The position numbers and the translations under genes were made by a program. The notes under the pieces were generated by a model that was not told the DNA's origin, made no database searches, and saw only the letters and a program-made list of their open reading frames with translations. DNA of 64,000 nt from Motiliproteus sp965230735 (GTDB taxonomy: Bacteria; Pseudomonadota; Gammaproteobacteria; Pseudomonadales; Balneatricaceae): contig NZ_OZ246016.1 in assembly GCF_965230735.1 (NCBI RefSeq), positions 1,116,001 through 1,180,000 on the forward strand. The letters are read 5' to 3'. Positions 1-9,102 of the stretch are shown here, piece by piece (the first letter of the stretch is position 1; each line of letters opens with the position of its first letter).

Positions 1-244
1 GATGCTGCAGATTCGACAGGGGTTCGATGAAAAAGTCATCGAGGTATTGAAACTGTCGGACCAGCGCCGGGGAGCACCGGAAGCCGCGCTGCTGTATAGC
101 GAAACCGAACAGAGCCAGGCCAAGCGCGAACTGGCCGCCGAGCAGCGCAAGGCGCAGCGGGCCGCGCAGGCGCCCGAGCGTGGCCGACCGACCAAGAAAG
201 ACCGGCGCCGGATCCGTGATTTCAAGGATGCCCACGGCAATTAA
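1..244 (+). CDS. hslR: Heat shock protein Hsp15 (HslR), 3' part only
   Basis: This is the C-terminal 80 or so residues of Hsp15, cut by the left edge of the window. Hsp15 is an S4-domain RNA-binding protein that recycles free 50S subunits still carrying nascent chains after heat shock. The visible part has the family's IRQGFDEK strand, the QRRGAPEAALLY segment and the lysine/arginine-rich tail ending in FKDAHGN. The S4 alpha-L core lies upstream, outside the window. The frame is open to base 1, so the ATG at base 2 need not be the start. It is followed 145 bp later by hslO, the usual Hsp15-Hsp33 pairing. Confidence 0.85.
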   Translation, partial: MLQIRQGFDEKVIEVLKLSDQRRGAPEAALLYSETEQSQAKRELAAEQRKAQRAAQAPERGRPTKKDRRRIRDFKDAHGN

Positions 245-341
245 TCCGGGTTGCCCTTTCGAACCCTGTTAAGGGTTGTATTGGGGCGGGTCGGCCCCAT
301 ATAGACAGGCCTGCGCCCCAGGCGCCACAGACAGAAGTTGT

Positions 342-364
342 TCCAGCACCGCAGCGGTGCTGGA
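342..364. repeat. Perfect 23-nt palindrome in the hslO leader
   Basis: An 11-bp inverted repeat (TCCAGCACCGC and its complement) is centred on A353, 25 nt upstream of the hslO start. No T-run follows, so it is unlikely to be a plain terminator of hslR. It could be an mRNA hairpin affecting hslO translation or a protein-binding site. The structure is seen directly; the role is inference. Confidence 0.4.
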
Positions 365-388
365 CCTGAGCAAGAGAGCCGAGTGACC

Positions 389-1264
389 ATGAGTAGTGCG
401 GACCAGATTCAACGCTTTATTTTCGATGATGCCGATGTTCGTGGTGTGCTGGTTGGGTTGGATCACAGCTATCACGACTGTGTCGATCACCATCACTACC
501 CCCAGCCGATCAAACAGTTGCTGGGGCAGATGTTGGCGGCGGTGTCGCTACTGAGTTCGACGCTAAAATTTGAGGGCCGCCTGAGTTTGCAGGCTCGCGG
601 TAACGGCGCCATTACGCTGCTGATGGCCGAATGCACCCGGCAGAACCATTTGCGGGCCATCGCCCAGGTTGCCGATACCGTCGACGGTGAGGACCTTGCC
701 AAACTGCTTGGGAAAGGACAGCTGGCGATTACCATTGAGCCGGAAAAAGGGCAGCGCTATCAGGGCCTGGTGCCGTTGGAGCATCCGCAGCTGGCCCAGT
801 GTTTGGAACAGTATTTTGCCCAATCGGAGCAGCTGGCGACCCGGATCATGCTGGCCGCCGATGAACATCGTGCCAGTGGTATGCTGTTGCAGGCGTTGCC
901 TTCGAATGATCAGGACGAGCGTTACCAGGAGAACTGGGCGCGGATCGATCATCTCGGTAGCACCCTGACCTTGAAGGAGTTGAAGGAGCTGGATAATGAG
1001 ACCCTGCTGTTTCGGCTGTTCCACGAAGAGCAGGTGCGACTGTATGAAGCCGGTGATCTGGCCTTTCAGTGTGACTGCTCCAAGGAGCGTTGTTTGCGCG
1101 CGCTGCTGACGTTGGGTGAAGATGAGCTGCAGCAGATGCTCGATGAAGAGGGCGCGGTGGCGATTGATTGTCAGTTCTGCAACAGTCGTTATCACGTGGA
1201 TCAGGTCGAGCTGGAGCAGTTGCGCCGTGGTGATGCCACCGCGGCATCGGAACAGCTTCACTAA
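389..1264 (+). CDS. hslO: Redox-regulated chaperone Hsp33
   Basis: Hsp33 is a cytoplasmic holdase that switches on when its zinc-binding cysteines are oxidised. The 291-residue product has the C-terminal zinc motif: C228 and C230 (CDC) and C261 and C264 (CQFC), with an extra C235. Length and N-terminus (SSADQIQRFIFDDADVRG) match the family. The ATG at 389 was chosen over an upstream in-frame ATG at 338 because Hsp33 homology begins here and the upstream codons lie in the palindromic leader. It follows hslR in the same direction. Confidence 0.95.
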   Translation: MSSADQIQRFIFDDADVRGVLVGLDHSYHDCVDHHHYPQPIKQLLGQMLAAVSLLSSTLKFEGRLSLQARGNGAITLLMAECTRQNHLRAIAQVADTVDGEDLAKLLGKGQLAITIEPEKGQRYQGLVPLEHPQLAQCLEQYFAQSEQLATRIMLAADEHRASGMLLQALPSNDQDERYQENWARIDHLGSTLTLKELKELDNETLLFRLFHEEQVRLYEAGDLAFQCDCSKERCLRALLTLGEDELQQMLDEEGAVAIDCQFCNSRYHVDQVELEQLRRGDATAASEQLH

Positions 1265-1401
1265 GTCGGCCTTGAAAGCGGGGCAAGCATCCCCATAATA
1301 ACAAGCTGTCATCTCTGACCGCGTCCGGGACGGGCGAGCCATGGCAGTTTCTTCAACCGCTATTTGCGGCTACTATCTACGGTCAGTTATCTGGAGGATT
1401 T

Positions 1402-1728
1402 ATGAGCGACAATATCATCAACGTCACCGATGCCAGCTTCGAAGAAGAAGTGCTTAAGGCCGAAGGTGCTGTACTGGTCGATTACTGGGCCGAGTGGTGC
1501 GGACCCTGCAAAATGATTGCCCCGGTACTGGAAGAAGTGGCGAGCGACTACGGTGACCGACTGAAGATCTGCAAGCTGAATATCGACGAGAACAGCGAGA
1601 CTCCGCCGAAATTCGGTATTCGCGGTATTCCGACCCTGATGCTGTTCAAGGGCGGTAATGTCGAAGCGACCAAAGTGGGCGCACTGTCCAAGTCGCAGCT
1701 GACCGCCTTCCTCGACAGCAATATCTGA
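1402..1728 (+). CDS. trxA: Thioredoxin 1
   Basis: This is a general cytoplasmic disulfide reductase of 108 residues, the normal thioredoxin length. The active site WCGPC is at residues 32-36 (C33, C36), and the cis-proline loop GIRGIPTLM is present. A strong Shine-Dalgarno (GGAGG) sits just before the ATG. It has its own intrinsic terminator immediately downstream and precedes rho, the standard trxA-rho order of Gammaproteobacteria. Confidence 0.97.
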   Translation: MSDNIINVTDASFEEEVLKAEGAVLVDYWAEWCGPCKMIAPVLEEVASDYGDRLKICKLNIDENSETPPKFGIRGIPTLMLFKGGNVEATKVGALSKSQLTAFLDSNI

Positions 1729-1736
1729 TCGATATG

Positions 1737-1764
1737 AAAAACGGGCCTTAGGGCCCGTTTTTTT
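1737..1764 (+). terminator. Intrinsic terminator after trxA
   Basis: A G+C-rich hairpin (AAAACGGGCC, short loop, GGCCCGTTTT) runs into a T-tract nine bases after the trxA stop codon. It should separate trxA transcription from rho. Confidence 0.85.
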
Positions 1765-1804
1765 ATGGCGGCGTCTTATTCGACTTAATTCCATAGGGGT
1801 TATG

Positions 1805-1833
1805 TTGCAATCCAAAGGTTTAGCGGCCACAAT
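1805..1833 (+). promoter_or_regulatory. Candidate rho promoter
   Basis: TTGCAA at 1805-1810 is followed 17 bp later by CACAAT at 1828-1833, about 120 nt before the rho start. The -35 is the same hexamer as at two strong promoters elsewhere in the window, but the -10 is poor. The long leader would fit rho autoregulation known in enterics. Confidence 0.3.
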
Positions 1834-1953
1834 AGCTCCCCGGTACCGCCCAGTGCGGAGAAACCGTTAACGCTGTACTGATTACCAAATTCCAAACTCC
1901 CTCCTTCCTGCCAACAGCAAGCACCCTCTCGTGTGCAGTCTTACGATCAAATT

Positions 1954-3213
1954 ATGAATCTTAGTGAACTCAAGCTAAAACCCGTTTCCGAACTTCTCGA
2001 CATCGCCAAAGAAATGGGCTTGGACAATCTGGCCCGTTCCCGTAAACAGGACGTCATTTTCTCGATCCTCAAAAAACACGCCAAGAGCGGTGAGGATATC
2101 TACGGAGACGGTGTGCTGGAGATCCTGCAGGATGGATTCGGTTTCCTGCGCTCTGCCGACAGCTCCTATCTGGCCGGTCCGGATGATATCTATGTCTCTC
2201 CGAGCCAGATTCGTCGCTTTAACCTGCGTAAGGGCGACAGCATCTCCGGTAAAATCCGCCCGCCCAAAGACGGCGAGCGCTACTTCGCGATGCTCAAGGT
2301 TGATGAGATCAATTTCGATCGTCCCGAGCGGGCCAAGAACAAGATTCTGTTTGAAAACCTGACCCCGCTGTTTGCCCAGAAGCGCCTGCGTCTGGAGCTG
2401 GGTAACGGTTCTACCGAAGATCTGACCGCCCGGGTTATCGACCTGATCTGCCCGATCGGCAAGGGCCAGCGTGCCCTGATCGTATCGCCGCCCAAGGCCG
2501 GTAAGACCCTGATGTTGCAGAACATCGCCAACTCCATCACCCGCAACAACCCCGAGTGCTACCTGATCGTGCTGCTGATCGACGAGCGTCCGGAGGAAGT
2601 GACCGACATGCAGCGCACCGTACGCGGTGAGGTGGTTGCCAGTACCTTCGACGAGCCGCCGGCCCGTCACGTGCAGGTCGCCGAGATGGTGCTGGAGAAG
2701 GCCAAGCGTCTGGTCGAGCACAAGAAGGACGTGGTGATCCTGCTCGACTCCATCACCCGTCTGGCCCGTGCCTACAACACCGTGATCCCGTCATCGGGCA
2801 AGGTGCTGACCGGTGGTGTCGATGCCCACGCGCTGGAGCGTCCGAAGCGTTTCTTCGGTGCAGCCCGTAACATCGAAGAGGGCGGCAGCCTGACCATCAT
2901 CGCCACCGCGCTGGTTGATACCGGCTCGAAGATGGACGAAGTTATCTTCGAAGAATTTAAAGGCACCGGTAACTCGGAAGTGAACCTGGATCGCAAGGTA
3001 GCCGAGAAGCGCGTCTTCCCGGCCATCAATATCCGTCGTTCCGGTACCCGTCGCGAGGAGCTGCTGACCACCGAGGACGAACTGCAGCGGATGTGGATCC
3101 TGCGCAAGTTGCTGGATTCGATGGAAGATTCGGCCGCGACCGAATTCGTCATCGACAAGCTGAAGGACTTCAAAACCAACGATGAGTTCTTTATGTCGAT
3201 GAAGCGCAAGTAA
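1954..3213 (+). CDS. rho: Transcription termination factor Rho
   Basis: Rho is a hexameric RNA-dependent ATPase/helicase that terminates transcription. The product is 419 residues, the same length as E. coli Rho. It shows the N-terminal RNA-binding domain (GFGFLRSADSSYL), a Walker A motif (PPKAGKT) near residue 180, Walker B (VVILLDSITR), and the secondary-site loop GKVLTGGVDA. An in-frame ATG lies 21 nt upstream (1933), but the conserved N-terminus MNLSELK starts here. The tail diverges from the enteric sequence, as usual. Confidence 0.97.
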   Translation: MNLSELKLKPVSELLDIAKEMGLDNLARSRKQDVIFSILKKHAKSGEDIYGDGVLEILQDGFGFLRSADSSYLAGPDDIYVSPSQIRRFNLRKGDSISGKIRPPKDGERYFAMLKVDEINFDRPERAKNKILFENLTPLFAQKRLRLELGNGSTEDLTARVIDLICPIGKGQRALIVSPPKAGKTLMLQNIANSITRNNPECYLIVLLIDERPEEVTDMQRTVRGEVVASTFDEPPARHVQVAEMVLEKAKRLVEHKKDVVILLDSITRLARAYNTVIPSSGKVLTGGVDAHALERPKRFFGAARNIEEGGSLTIIATALVDTGSKMDEVIFEEFKGTGNSEVNLDRKVAEKRVFPAINIRRSGTRREELLTTEDELQRMWILRKLLDSMEDSAATEFVIDKLKDFKTNDEFFMSMKRK

Positions 3214-3233
3214 CGAAGCGCTTTGCATCCCGT

Positions 3234-3262
3234 AGGGCAGGTCAATGACCTGCCTTTTTTTT
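3234..3262 (+). terminator. Intrinsic terminator after rho
   Basis: The inverted repeat GGCAGGTCA/TGACCTGCC is followed by eight T residues, 20 nt after the rho stop. Confidence 0.85.
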
Positions 3263-3317
3263 CGGTCGTGACTGTGATGAAATAGCCGACCGTTCTAGTC
3301 TGATTTACGGTATTTCC

Positions 3318-4793
3318 ATGAAATACAAAGACCTTCGCGAGTTTATCGACGCCCTGGAGGCCCGGGGTGAGCTGCAGCGGATCAGTGTCGAAGTTGATCC
3401 GGTGCTGGAGATGACCGAAATCTGCGACCGCACCTTACGTGCCGGTGGACCGGCGCTGCTGTTCGAAAACCCCAAGGGGTTTGATATGCCGGTGCTGGCC
3501 AACCTGTTCGGCACCCCGAAGCGGGTGGCGTTGGGGATGGGGGAAGATGATGTCGATCAGCTGCGCGAAGTGGGCAAGCTGCTGGCGTTTCTGAAGGAGC
3601 CTGAGCCGCCGAAGGGGATGAAGGATGCCTGGCAGAAACTGCCGGTGTTCAAGCAGGTGATGAACATGGGGCCGAAGGTGGTTAAGCAGGCCCCTTGCCA
3701 GACTCATGTGTTCCAGGGCAGTGATGTTGATTTGACCAAACTGCCGATCCAGACCTGCTGGCCGGGCGATGCTGCGCCACTGCTGACCTGGCCGTTGGTG
3801 ATCACCAAGGGGCCCCACAAAGAGCGTCAGAACCTGGGGATCTACCGACAGCAGCTGCTGGGTAAGAACAAGCTGATCATGCGCTGGCTGTCCCATCGCG
3901 GTGGTGCGCTGGATTTCAAAGAGTGGCGCGAAGCCCACCCCGGCGAGCGCTTCCCGATCTCGGTGGCGCTGGGCGCCGATCCGGCCACCATTCTTGGGGC
4001 GGTGACGCCGGTTCCCGATACCCTGTCCGAGTACGCCTTTGCCGGTTTGCTGCGGGGTCAGAAGACCGAGCTGGTCAAGTGTCTGACCAACGATCTGCAG
4101 GTGCCGGCAACGGCGGAGATCATCCTCGAAGGCTATATCGAGCCCGGGGAGTTGGCCGACGAAGGCCCGTTTGGCGACCATACCGGTTACTACAACGAGG
4201 TCGAGCGTTTCCCGGTCTTTACCGTCGAGTGCGTGACCCATCGCCAGGACCCGATCTACCACAGTACCTACACCGGACGGCCGCCGGATGAGCCGGCGGT
4301 GTTGGGGGTGGCGCTGAATGAGGTGTTTGTTCCGATCCTGCAGAAGCAGTTCCCGGAGATCGTGGATTTCTACCTGCCGCCGGAGGGCTGCTCCTACCGG
4401 ATGGCGGTGGTGACGATCAAGAAGCAGTACCCGGGCCACGCCAAGCGGGTGATGATGGGAGTCTGGTCATTCCTGCGTCAGTTTATGTACACCAAGTTCG
4501 TTATCGTCACCGACGATGATGTGAATGCCCGTGACTGGAAAGACGTGATCTGGGCGATGACGACCCGGATGGATCCGGCCCGCGATACCGTGATGATCGA
4601 AAACACCCCGATCGACTACCTGGATTTTGCGTCGCCGGTCCCTCGGCTGGGTTCCAAGGTCGGCTTTGATGCCACCAACAAGATGCCCGGCGAAACCGAG
4701 CGTGAATGGGGCAGCCCGATCACCATGACCGACGAGGTCAAACAGCGGGTTGATGATATCTGGGCTAGCCTGAATATAAAGCTGCCGCAGTGA
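3318..4793 (+). CDS. ubiD: 4-hydroxy-3-polyprenylbenzoate decarboxylase UbiD
   Basis: UbiD is a prenylated-FMN-dependent decarboxylase that removes the ring carboxylate in ubiquinone biosynthesis. It depends on the UbiX prenyltransferase, which is not in this window. At 491 residues it is close to the E. coli protein (497). The N-terminus (KYKDLREFIDALEARGEL) and the conserved acidic block DEGPFGDHTGYY, which in the family carries catalytic carboxylates, are intact. It is followed 60 bp later by a Fre-like reductase, the same neighbour as in E. coli and Pseudomonas. Confidence 0.96.
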   Translation: MKYKDLREFIDALEARGELQRISVEVDPVLEMTEICDRTLRAGGPALLFENPKGFDMPVLANLFGTPKRVALGMGEDDVDQLREVGKLLAFLKEPEPPKGMKDAWQKLPVFKQVMNMGPKVVKQAPCQTHVFQGSDVDLTKLPIQTCWPGDAAPLLTWPLVITKGPHKERQNLGIYRQQLLGKNKLIMRWLSHRGGALDFKEWREAHPGERFPISVALGADPATILGAVTPVPDTLSEYAFAGLLRGQKTELVKCLTNDLQVPATAEIILEGYIEPGELADEGPFGDHTGYYNEVERFPVFTVECVTHRQDPIYHSTYTGRPPDEPAVLGVALNEVFVPILQKQFPEIVDFYLPPEGCSYRMAVVTIKKQYPGHAKRVMMGVWSFLRQFMYTKFVIVTDDDVNARDWKDVIWAMTTRMDPARDTVMIENTPIDYLDFASPVPRLGSKVGFDATNKMPGETEREWGSPITMTDEVKQRVDDIWASLNIKLPQ

Positions 4794-4853
4794 GTCGGCG
4801 ATTGGGCCTGAGTTAAACAAGCCAGAGCATACAAAGAGATAAGAGACGATTAT

Positions 4854-5594
4854 ATGGCCGCTACAAGCCAAGCCACTATCAGCGACTGTCAGGTCGAAGA
4901 GGTTACCCAACTCACCGACGGTATCTACCGTATTCAGCTTCGGTTGCTGCAGCCGTTGGTTCATCGGGCTGGCCAGTACCTGGAGCTGCTGTTGGATCAG
5001 GGTCAGACGGCAGTACCTTATACCGTGGCTTCCGCACCGGCGGCGCTACCGTTGTTGGAACTGCAGATTCAGGATCTGGGCGAAGGGGGGCTGGCCTCTC
5101 GGGTGATCGATACGTTCAAGAACCAGTCGACGGTGCAGGTACGCTTTCCCCGGGGTGAGTGCTATCTGGATCAGGCGCCGCAAGATCCGTCACAGCCGAT
5201 CATCCTGATCGGTGCGGGTACCGGCTTTTCTCAGATGAAAGCACTGATCGAACATGCCCTGGCCGAGCAGATGTCCAATCCGTTGCATCTGTACTGGGGG
5301 GTGCGTGAGGCGGAGCACCTGTACGGTCACGAACTGATCGAAGGCTGGCAGCAGAGCCATCCCAATTTCTATTTCCATCCGGTGGTCTCTGACCCGACCG
5401 GTGATGACTGGTCCGGCCGCATCGGACTGGTGCACGAGTCGGTGATGGAGGACTTTCCGCAACTGGATAAGCCGTTGATCTACGTCTGCGGCTCGCCGGC
5501 GATGGTGTATGCCGTCGAGGATGATTTCCGCGAGCGCGGGATGGGCGACGGCCAGATGTTCTCCGACGTATACAGCTACGCACCACGCAGCTGA
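4854..5594 (+). CDS. Fre-like NAD(P)H-flavin reductase
   Basis: This 246-residue oxidoreductase of the ferredoxin-NADP reductase family resembles E. coli Fre (233 residues), which reduces free flavins with NAD(P)H. The flavin-site barrel (RAGQYLELLL), nucleotide-binding loop (GAGTGFSQM) and C-terminal YVCGSP motif are present. The Arg of the family's RPFS/RxYS flavin-binding motif is replaced by Val (VPYTVASAP), which may change flavin use. No iron-sulfur domain is present. The position after ubiD supports a Fre-type role, possibly in flavin supply for UbiD maturation. That link is inference. Confidence 0.8.
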   Translation: MAATSQATISDCQVEEVTQLTDGIYRIQLRLLQPLVHRAGQYLELLLDQGQTAVPYTVASAPAALPLLELQIQDLGEGGLASRVIDTFKNQSTVQVRFPRGECYLDQAPQDPSQPIILIGAGTGFSQMKALIEHALAEQMSNPLHLYWGVREAEHLYGHELIEGWQQSHPNFYFHPVVSDPTGDDWSGRIGLVHESVMEDFPQLDKPLIYVCGSPAMVYAVEDDFRERGMGDGQMFSDVYSYAPRS

Positions 5595-5624
5595 TCCGTT
5601 TTTCTCGCAACTAAACTCGCAACT

Positions 5625-5654
5625 AAAAAAGCCGCTGTAGATCAGCGGCTTTTC
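5625..5654. terminator. Bidirectional terminator between the reductase gene and hemY
   Basis: AAGCCGCTG, a short loop, then CAGCGGCTT, with an A-run on the left and a T-run on the right. It can end transcription from both converging units. Confidence 0.85.
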
Positions 5655-5676
5655 TTATGGTGCTTGGCAGTGCCGG

Positions 5677-6984
5677 TTAGCTGGCGGCTTGTGCCTTGGC
5701 GGCCTCATCGTTGCTGCCTTCCGACTCGGTAGGCACCGGTTCCGGCTGAACTTCAGGCTGCGGCAGCTCGGGCAGTGATGCGGTCAGGCTATCGACGTAC
5801 TGATCCAGCACCTGCGGATCGGTGCTGCCGTTGCTGCGGTTGTGCAGCAGACGGGCCAGCTCAGCGTAGGTCACCTGTGAGGGAGACAGTTCCAGGCTCT
5901 TCTGGAAATAGTTCTGGGCCTGCTCCCACTCGCTGTTGCGTAGGGCCAGTCGGCCCAGGGTCAGCTGCAGGTTGGCATCGCCGCTGTGCATCTGTTCCCA
6001 GTCCCGCGCCTGGCGGAACTGCTTGTTGACGTCGGCGCCTTCAATACGGCCGTAAAGTTCAACCAGCTTGGAGCTCCACTGCTTCTTCAGGCGCTCGCTC
6101 AGGAACTTCTCGGCGCTGGCGCCGCCGTCGCACTCAAGCAGCAACTCGACCTGACGTTCGATCAGGTTGTCGTCGTTCTGCAGTGTCTTGGGTACCGACT
6201 TCCAGCCGTGGCCCAGCATCCGCTGACGCGCCTCGTTGCCTTCGCCGTCGCCGACCGATTCCAGGCTCTTGGCCAGATGGCCCAGATAGATCTTCTGTTC
6301 CAGCTGTTGCAGCTGCTCCGGCGGATAGACGTTGCGCTTACGCAGATCCGGCAACAGTTGCACCATCGAACCCCAGTCTTGCAGTTCGGTATAGGTCTGG
6401 GTCAACAGTTTCAGAATATAGGAGTGCTTGGGCGCCTTGCTGCGCAGCCGGGTCAGGGTTGCCAGTGCCGACTCCCAGTGACCGCGGTCGATCTGGATCT
6501 GGCTCTGGATAATACCCACGGCAACGTCGGCTTTCGGTGCCGCCAGGCGGGCTTCGTCGAGCAGGGCGTCACAGCTTTCGTGCTGGTTCTGCTCGTGGGC
6601 CGCCTGGGCCGCCGCCAGATAGTTAACCAGCGAGACACCGGAGTTGGGTGCCGCCTGGCTCAGCAGACGCTCCGCCTTAGACCAGTTGCCGGCCGACAGC
6701 GCGTTCAGACCGTTGAGGGTCTTGCGATCCGCGTTGTTGCGGGCGTGATTTTTACGCCACTCGTTGATCTTGCGACGACGAGTCATCAGGTACTGGGCGA
6801 ACTGCAGCAGCAGATAAAACGCGGTAAAGCTCAGGATCACAATCAGACCCAGACCCCAGATACTGGTCTCGATGATGGTGCTCTTGAAGCTGACCAGGAC
6901 ATAGCCCGGGTCCTGGACGATCAGCTCACCGACCAGCGAGCCGGCCAGCAGAACGATCAGGGCGAAGATCAGCAACAGTTTCAT
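5677..6984 (-). CDS. hemY: HemY, heme-operon membrane TPR protein
   Basis: This 435-residue inner-membrane protein comes last in the hemCDXY operon. It starts with two membrane segments (about residues 1-20 and 42-65), followed by an arginine-rich stretch and a long helical TPR-type cytoplasmic or periplasmic domain (for example LGRLALRNSEWEQAQNYFQKSLELSP near residue 345). HemY is thought to organise late heme-pathway steps. It is not the Bacillus protoporphyrinogen oxidase of the same name. The tail is Pro/Glu-rich. Its start overlaps the hemX stop by 4 nt, indicating translational coupling. Confidence 0.9.
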   Translation of the reverse strand: MKLLLIFALIVLLAGSLVGELIVQDPGYVLVSFKSTIIETSIWGLGLIVILSFTAFYLLLQFAQYLMTRRRKINEWRKNHARNNADRKTLNGLNALSAGNWSKAERLLSQAAPNSGVSLVNYLAAAQAAHEQNQHESCDALLDEARLAAPKADVAVGIIQSQIQIDRGHWESALATLTRLRSKAPKHSYILKLLTQTYTELQDWGSMVQLLPDLRKRNVYPPEQLQQLEQKIYLGHLAKSLESVGDGEGNEARQRMLGHGWKSVPKTLQNDDNLIERQVELLLECDGGASAEKFLSERLKKQWSSKLVELYGRIEGADVNKQFRQARDWEQMHSGDANLQLTLGRLALRNSEWEQAQNYFQKSLELSPSQVTYAELARLLHNRSNGSTDPQVLDQYVDSLTASLPELPQPEVQPEPVPTESEGSNDEAAKAQAAS

Positions 6985-8267
6985 TGGCCCGCTCCTTCGA
7001 GTTTATGCAGCTCGGCCAGGTAGGTCTTCAGGGCTTTCAGCGAGCCGGAGATGTCCGGCATCTCCGGTGCGACCTGGGTACCCTTGATCTCGTCCAGTGA
7101 TTTCACCAAGGCAGCGCTGGTGGCGTCGGTCTTCTCGAAATAGGTCTTGATCCAGTTGGCGGACTTGTCCAGGCCGGCGTCGAAGGCCTGTTGCTTGCCC
7201 TGCAGCAGTGCCAGTTGGGTCTGCTCCAGCATCAGGTGCAGATTCTGGGTCAGGAAGTAGTGTTGCTCCGGCGACAGCAGCGGCTTGACCGGCTCATCGG
7301 CGCGGCGGACGACGATCAGGTTGCCCAGACGATCCATCGCGTTGGCCCAGGATTTGGCCAGGCCGTCGTTCCAGCTTTCGGAAACGCTGTCCGGGGTGAT
7401 CTCTTTCAGCATCTCAGGAATCTGGTGCTTGTCGGTAATCGGCAGCAGACGCAGGTTGCCGACCTGAGTGCTGATGGCGGCCAACTTCAGGTAGATGCCG
7501 TCGATATCCAGGCTCGGAACGGCTTCCAGCGCGACGATGTCTTTGGCCAGCGCCTGACGGATCGGGTAGATGGAGACATCATCGGTCTCCTTCAGAATCA
7601 GGTCCGCGCTCTTCAGCAGGCTCAGGGCGCCACTGGAGCTGCGCTCCATCAGCACACGCTGGTTAGCCAGTCGCAGCAGGTACTCCACTTCGGCCAGCAG
7701 CCAGTCCTTGCGGGTATCGGTGCCCATCTTGCTGACCTGCTGCATCGCCTTAGAGAGGCGGCTCTGCAGTTCATCCACGTTGCGCTGCTGGGCGCTGCTG
7801 CCATCGCGCAGTTGCTTCAGCTCGCCCAGAATCTGGCCGTTCTGCTGTTGGGTATCGCGATTGCTGTCGTTGGTGCTGCCCAGTTGCTCTTTGACCGAAG
7901 CCAGCTGTTCGCTTTGCTGGATCTGCAGCTTCTGCAGCAGGGTATAGCCGTAGCCCAACCCACCCAGCGCCACCAGTACCAGCAATAGCGCCAATACCGC
8001 CAGCTTGGAGATACCGGCTTTGGCAGGGGCCTGACTGGCGGCAACCGGCTGTTCGGCTACCGCTTCGTCGCTGCTGTCGTCGGACTTGGCTTCCGTTTCG
8101 GTCTCAGCATCGCTGGCTTGCGCCGTGACTTCGGTATCGGGCTGCTCAGCGTTATCCTCAGTCACGTTCTCCGGAGTGTCTGCCGCATTGGCTTCCTGTT
8201 CCGTTGCTTCTGAGTCGCCCGGGGTCTTCTGGTTGGGCTCTTTATTATTCATGGAGCGTTTTCCCAT
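6981..8267 (-). CDS. hemX: HemX, heme-operon membrane protein
   Basis: This 428-residue single-pass membrane protein has an acidic, low-complexity N-terminus (residues 1-75, rich in Glu/Asp/Thr/Ala), one membrane helix (about 84-108) and a coiled coil (about 110-180), then the helical HemX domain. It was once annotated as uroporphyrinogen III methyltransferase, but no SAM-binding methyltransferase motifs are visible, so a structural role is more likely. Two starts are possible: the ATG at 8267, 1 nt from the hemD stop, or the ATG at 8252. Both have modest ribosome-binding sites. Confidence 0.88.
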   Translation of the reverse strand: MGKRSMNNKEPNQKTPGDSEATEQEANAADTPENVTEDNAEQPDTEVTAQASDAETETEAKSDDSSDEAVAEQPVAASQAPAKAGISKLAVLALLLVLVALGGLGYGYTLLQKLQIQQSEQLASVKEQLGSTNDSNRDTQQQNGQILGELKQLRDGSSAQQRNVDELQSRLSKAMQQVSKMGTDTRKDWLLAEVEYLLRLANQRVLMERSSSGALSLLKSADLILKETDDVSIYPIRQALAKDIVALEAVPSLDIDGIYLKLAAISTQVGNLRLLPITDKHQIPEMLKEITPDSVSESWNDGLAKSWANAMDRLGNLIVVRRADEPVKPLLSPEQHYFLTQNLHLMLEQTQLALLQGKQQAFDAGLDKSANWIKTYFEKTDATSAALVKSLDEIKGTQVAPEMPDISGSLKALKTYLAELHKLEGAGQ

Positions 8268-8268
8268 C

Positions 8269-9102
8269 TCACTGTTCCATCTTGCCAGGGGTTGCTCCGA
8301 GGTCCATCAGTACAGCAATCATGGCCTCATCGGTGGCGTTAGCCGCAACCCGGATGTGGTTGAATTTATTCTGTTTTGCCAGTTCGGCCACCCGTTGGCT
8401 GGGTACCACCAAGGGTGTCTCGGCGAGCTGGCCGACTCCTCCCCCGTGGGGCTGGGTCAGGTTGATCAGGTTGGTCAGTGCTTCGCCACTGCTTACTAAC
8501 ATAGCTGAAGCGGATGATTTATAAATGATACTTTCGATTTCCGTTGCATCATATTCGGGTATTTCCCGGCAATAAAGTTCAGCCAGATCGACCTGGGCGC
8601 CTCGCCGGCGTAAGGTCTCCGCCATTAGTTCACGGCCACCACGCCCGCAACAGATCAGAATCCGCTGTCCTTCAACCCGCTGCAACTGCGGTAGCTGCAG
8701 CAGGGTTTCGCTATCCATCCGGCCATCGCCGCTGCAGGGCTGGATGCCGAGCTCTCTGAGGCAATCGCCTGTTGCGCTGCCGACGGCCAGCCAGTCAATC
8801 CGGATCGGTAACTGGGGCCAGTACTGGTCGATCCATTCATAACCGAGGCGTGCCGCGTTGGCGCTGACGAAAATGACCGCCCGGTAGTTATCCAGGTCCA
8901 GAAAGTACTGTTTAAGCAGCGGATACTGGGGAGCATCCGCTGCGGTTGGGGTGATTTTCAGCAACGGGAAACGGATCGGCTCCGCGCCTAACTGTTGCAG
9001 CCGGTGACACAGGGGTTCGGCCTGGTGGGCCGGCCGGGTCACCAGAATGCGTTGCCCAGCCAGTGGCAGGGCTTGTCCGGCGTTATCCCGGCACCGATTC
9101 AC
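8269..9102 (-). CDS. hemD: Uroporphyrinogen-III synthase
   Basis: HemD closes and inverts ring D of hydroxymethylbilane to give uroporphyrinogen III. The 277-residue product has the bilobal family pattern: N-terminal ILVTRPAHQAEPLCHRL, FVSANAARLGYE, and VVPSQRVAELAKQ in the second lobe. Sequence conservation in HemD is always low, so operon position (hemC upstream with a 4-nt overlap, hemX downstream) adds weight. Confidence 0.93.
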   Translation of the reverse strand: MNRCRDNAGQALPLAGQRILVTRPAHQAEPLCHRLQQLGAEPIRFPLLKITPTAADAPQYPLLKQYFLDLDNYRAVIFVSANAARLGYEWIDQYWPQLPIRIDWLAVGSATGDCLRELGIQPCSGDGRMDSETLLQLPQLQRVEGQRILICCGRGGRELMAETLRRRGAQVDLAELYCREIPEYDATEIESIIYKSSASAMLVSSGEALTNLINLTQPHGGGVGQLAETPLVVPSQRVAELAKQNKFNHIRVAANATDEAMIAVLMDLGATPGKMEQ

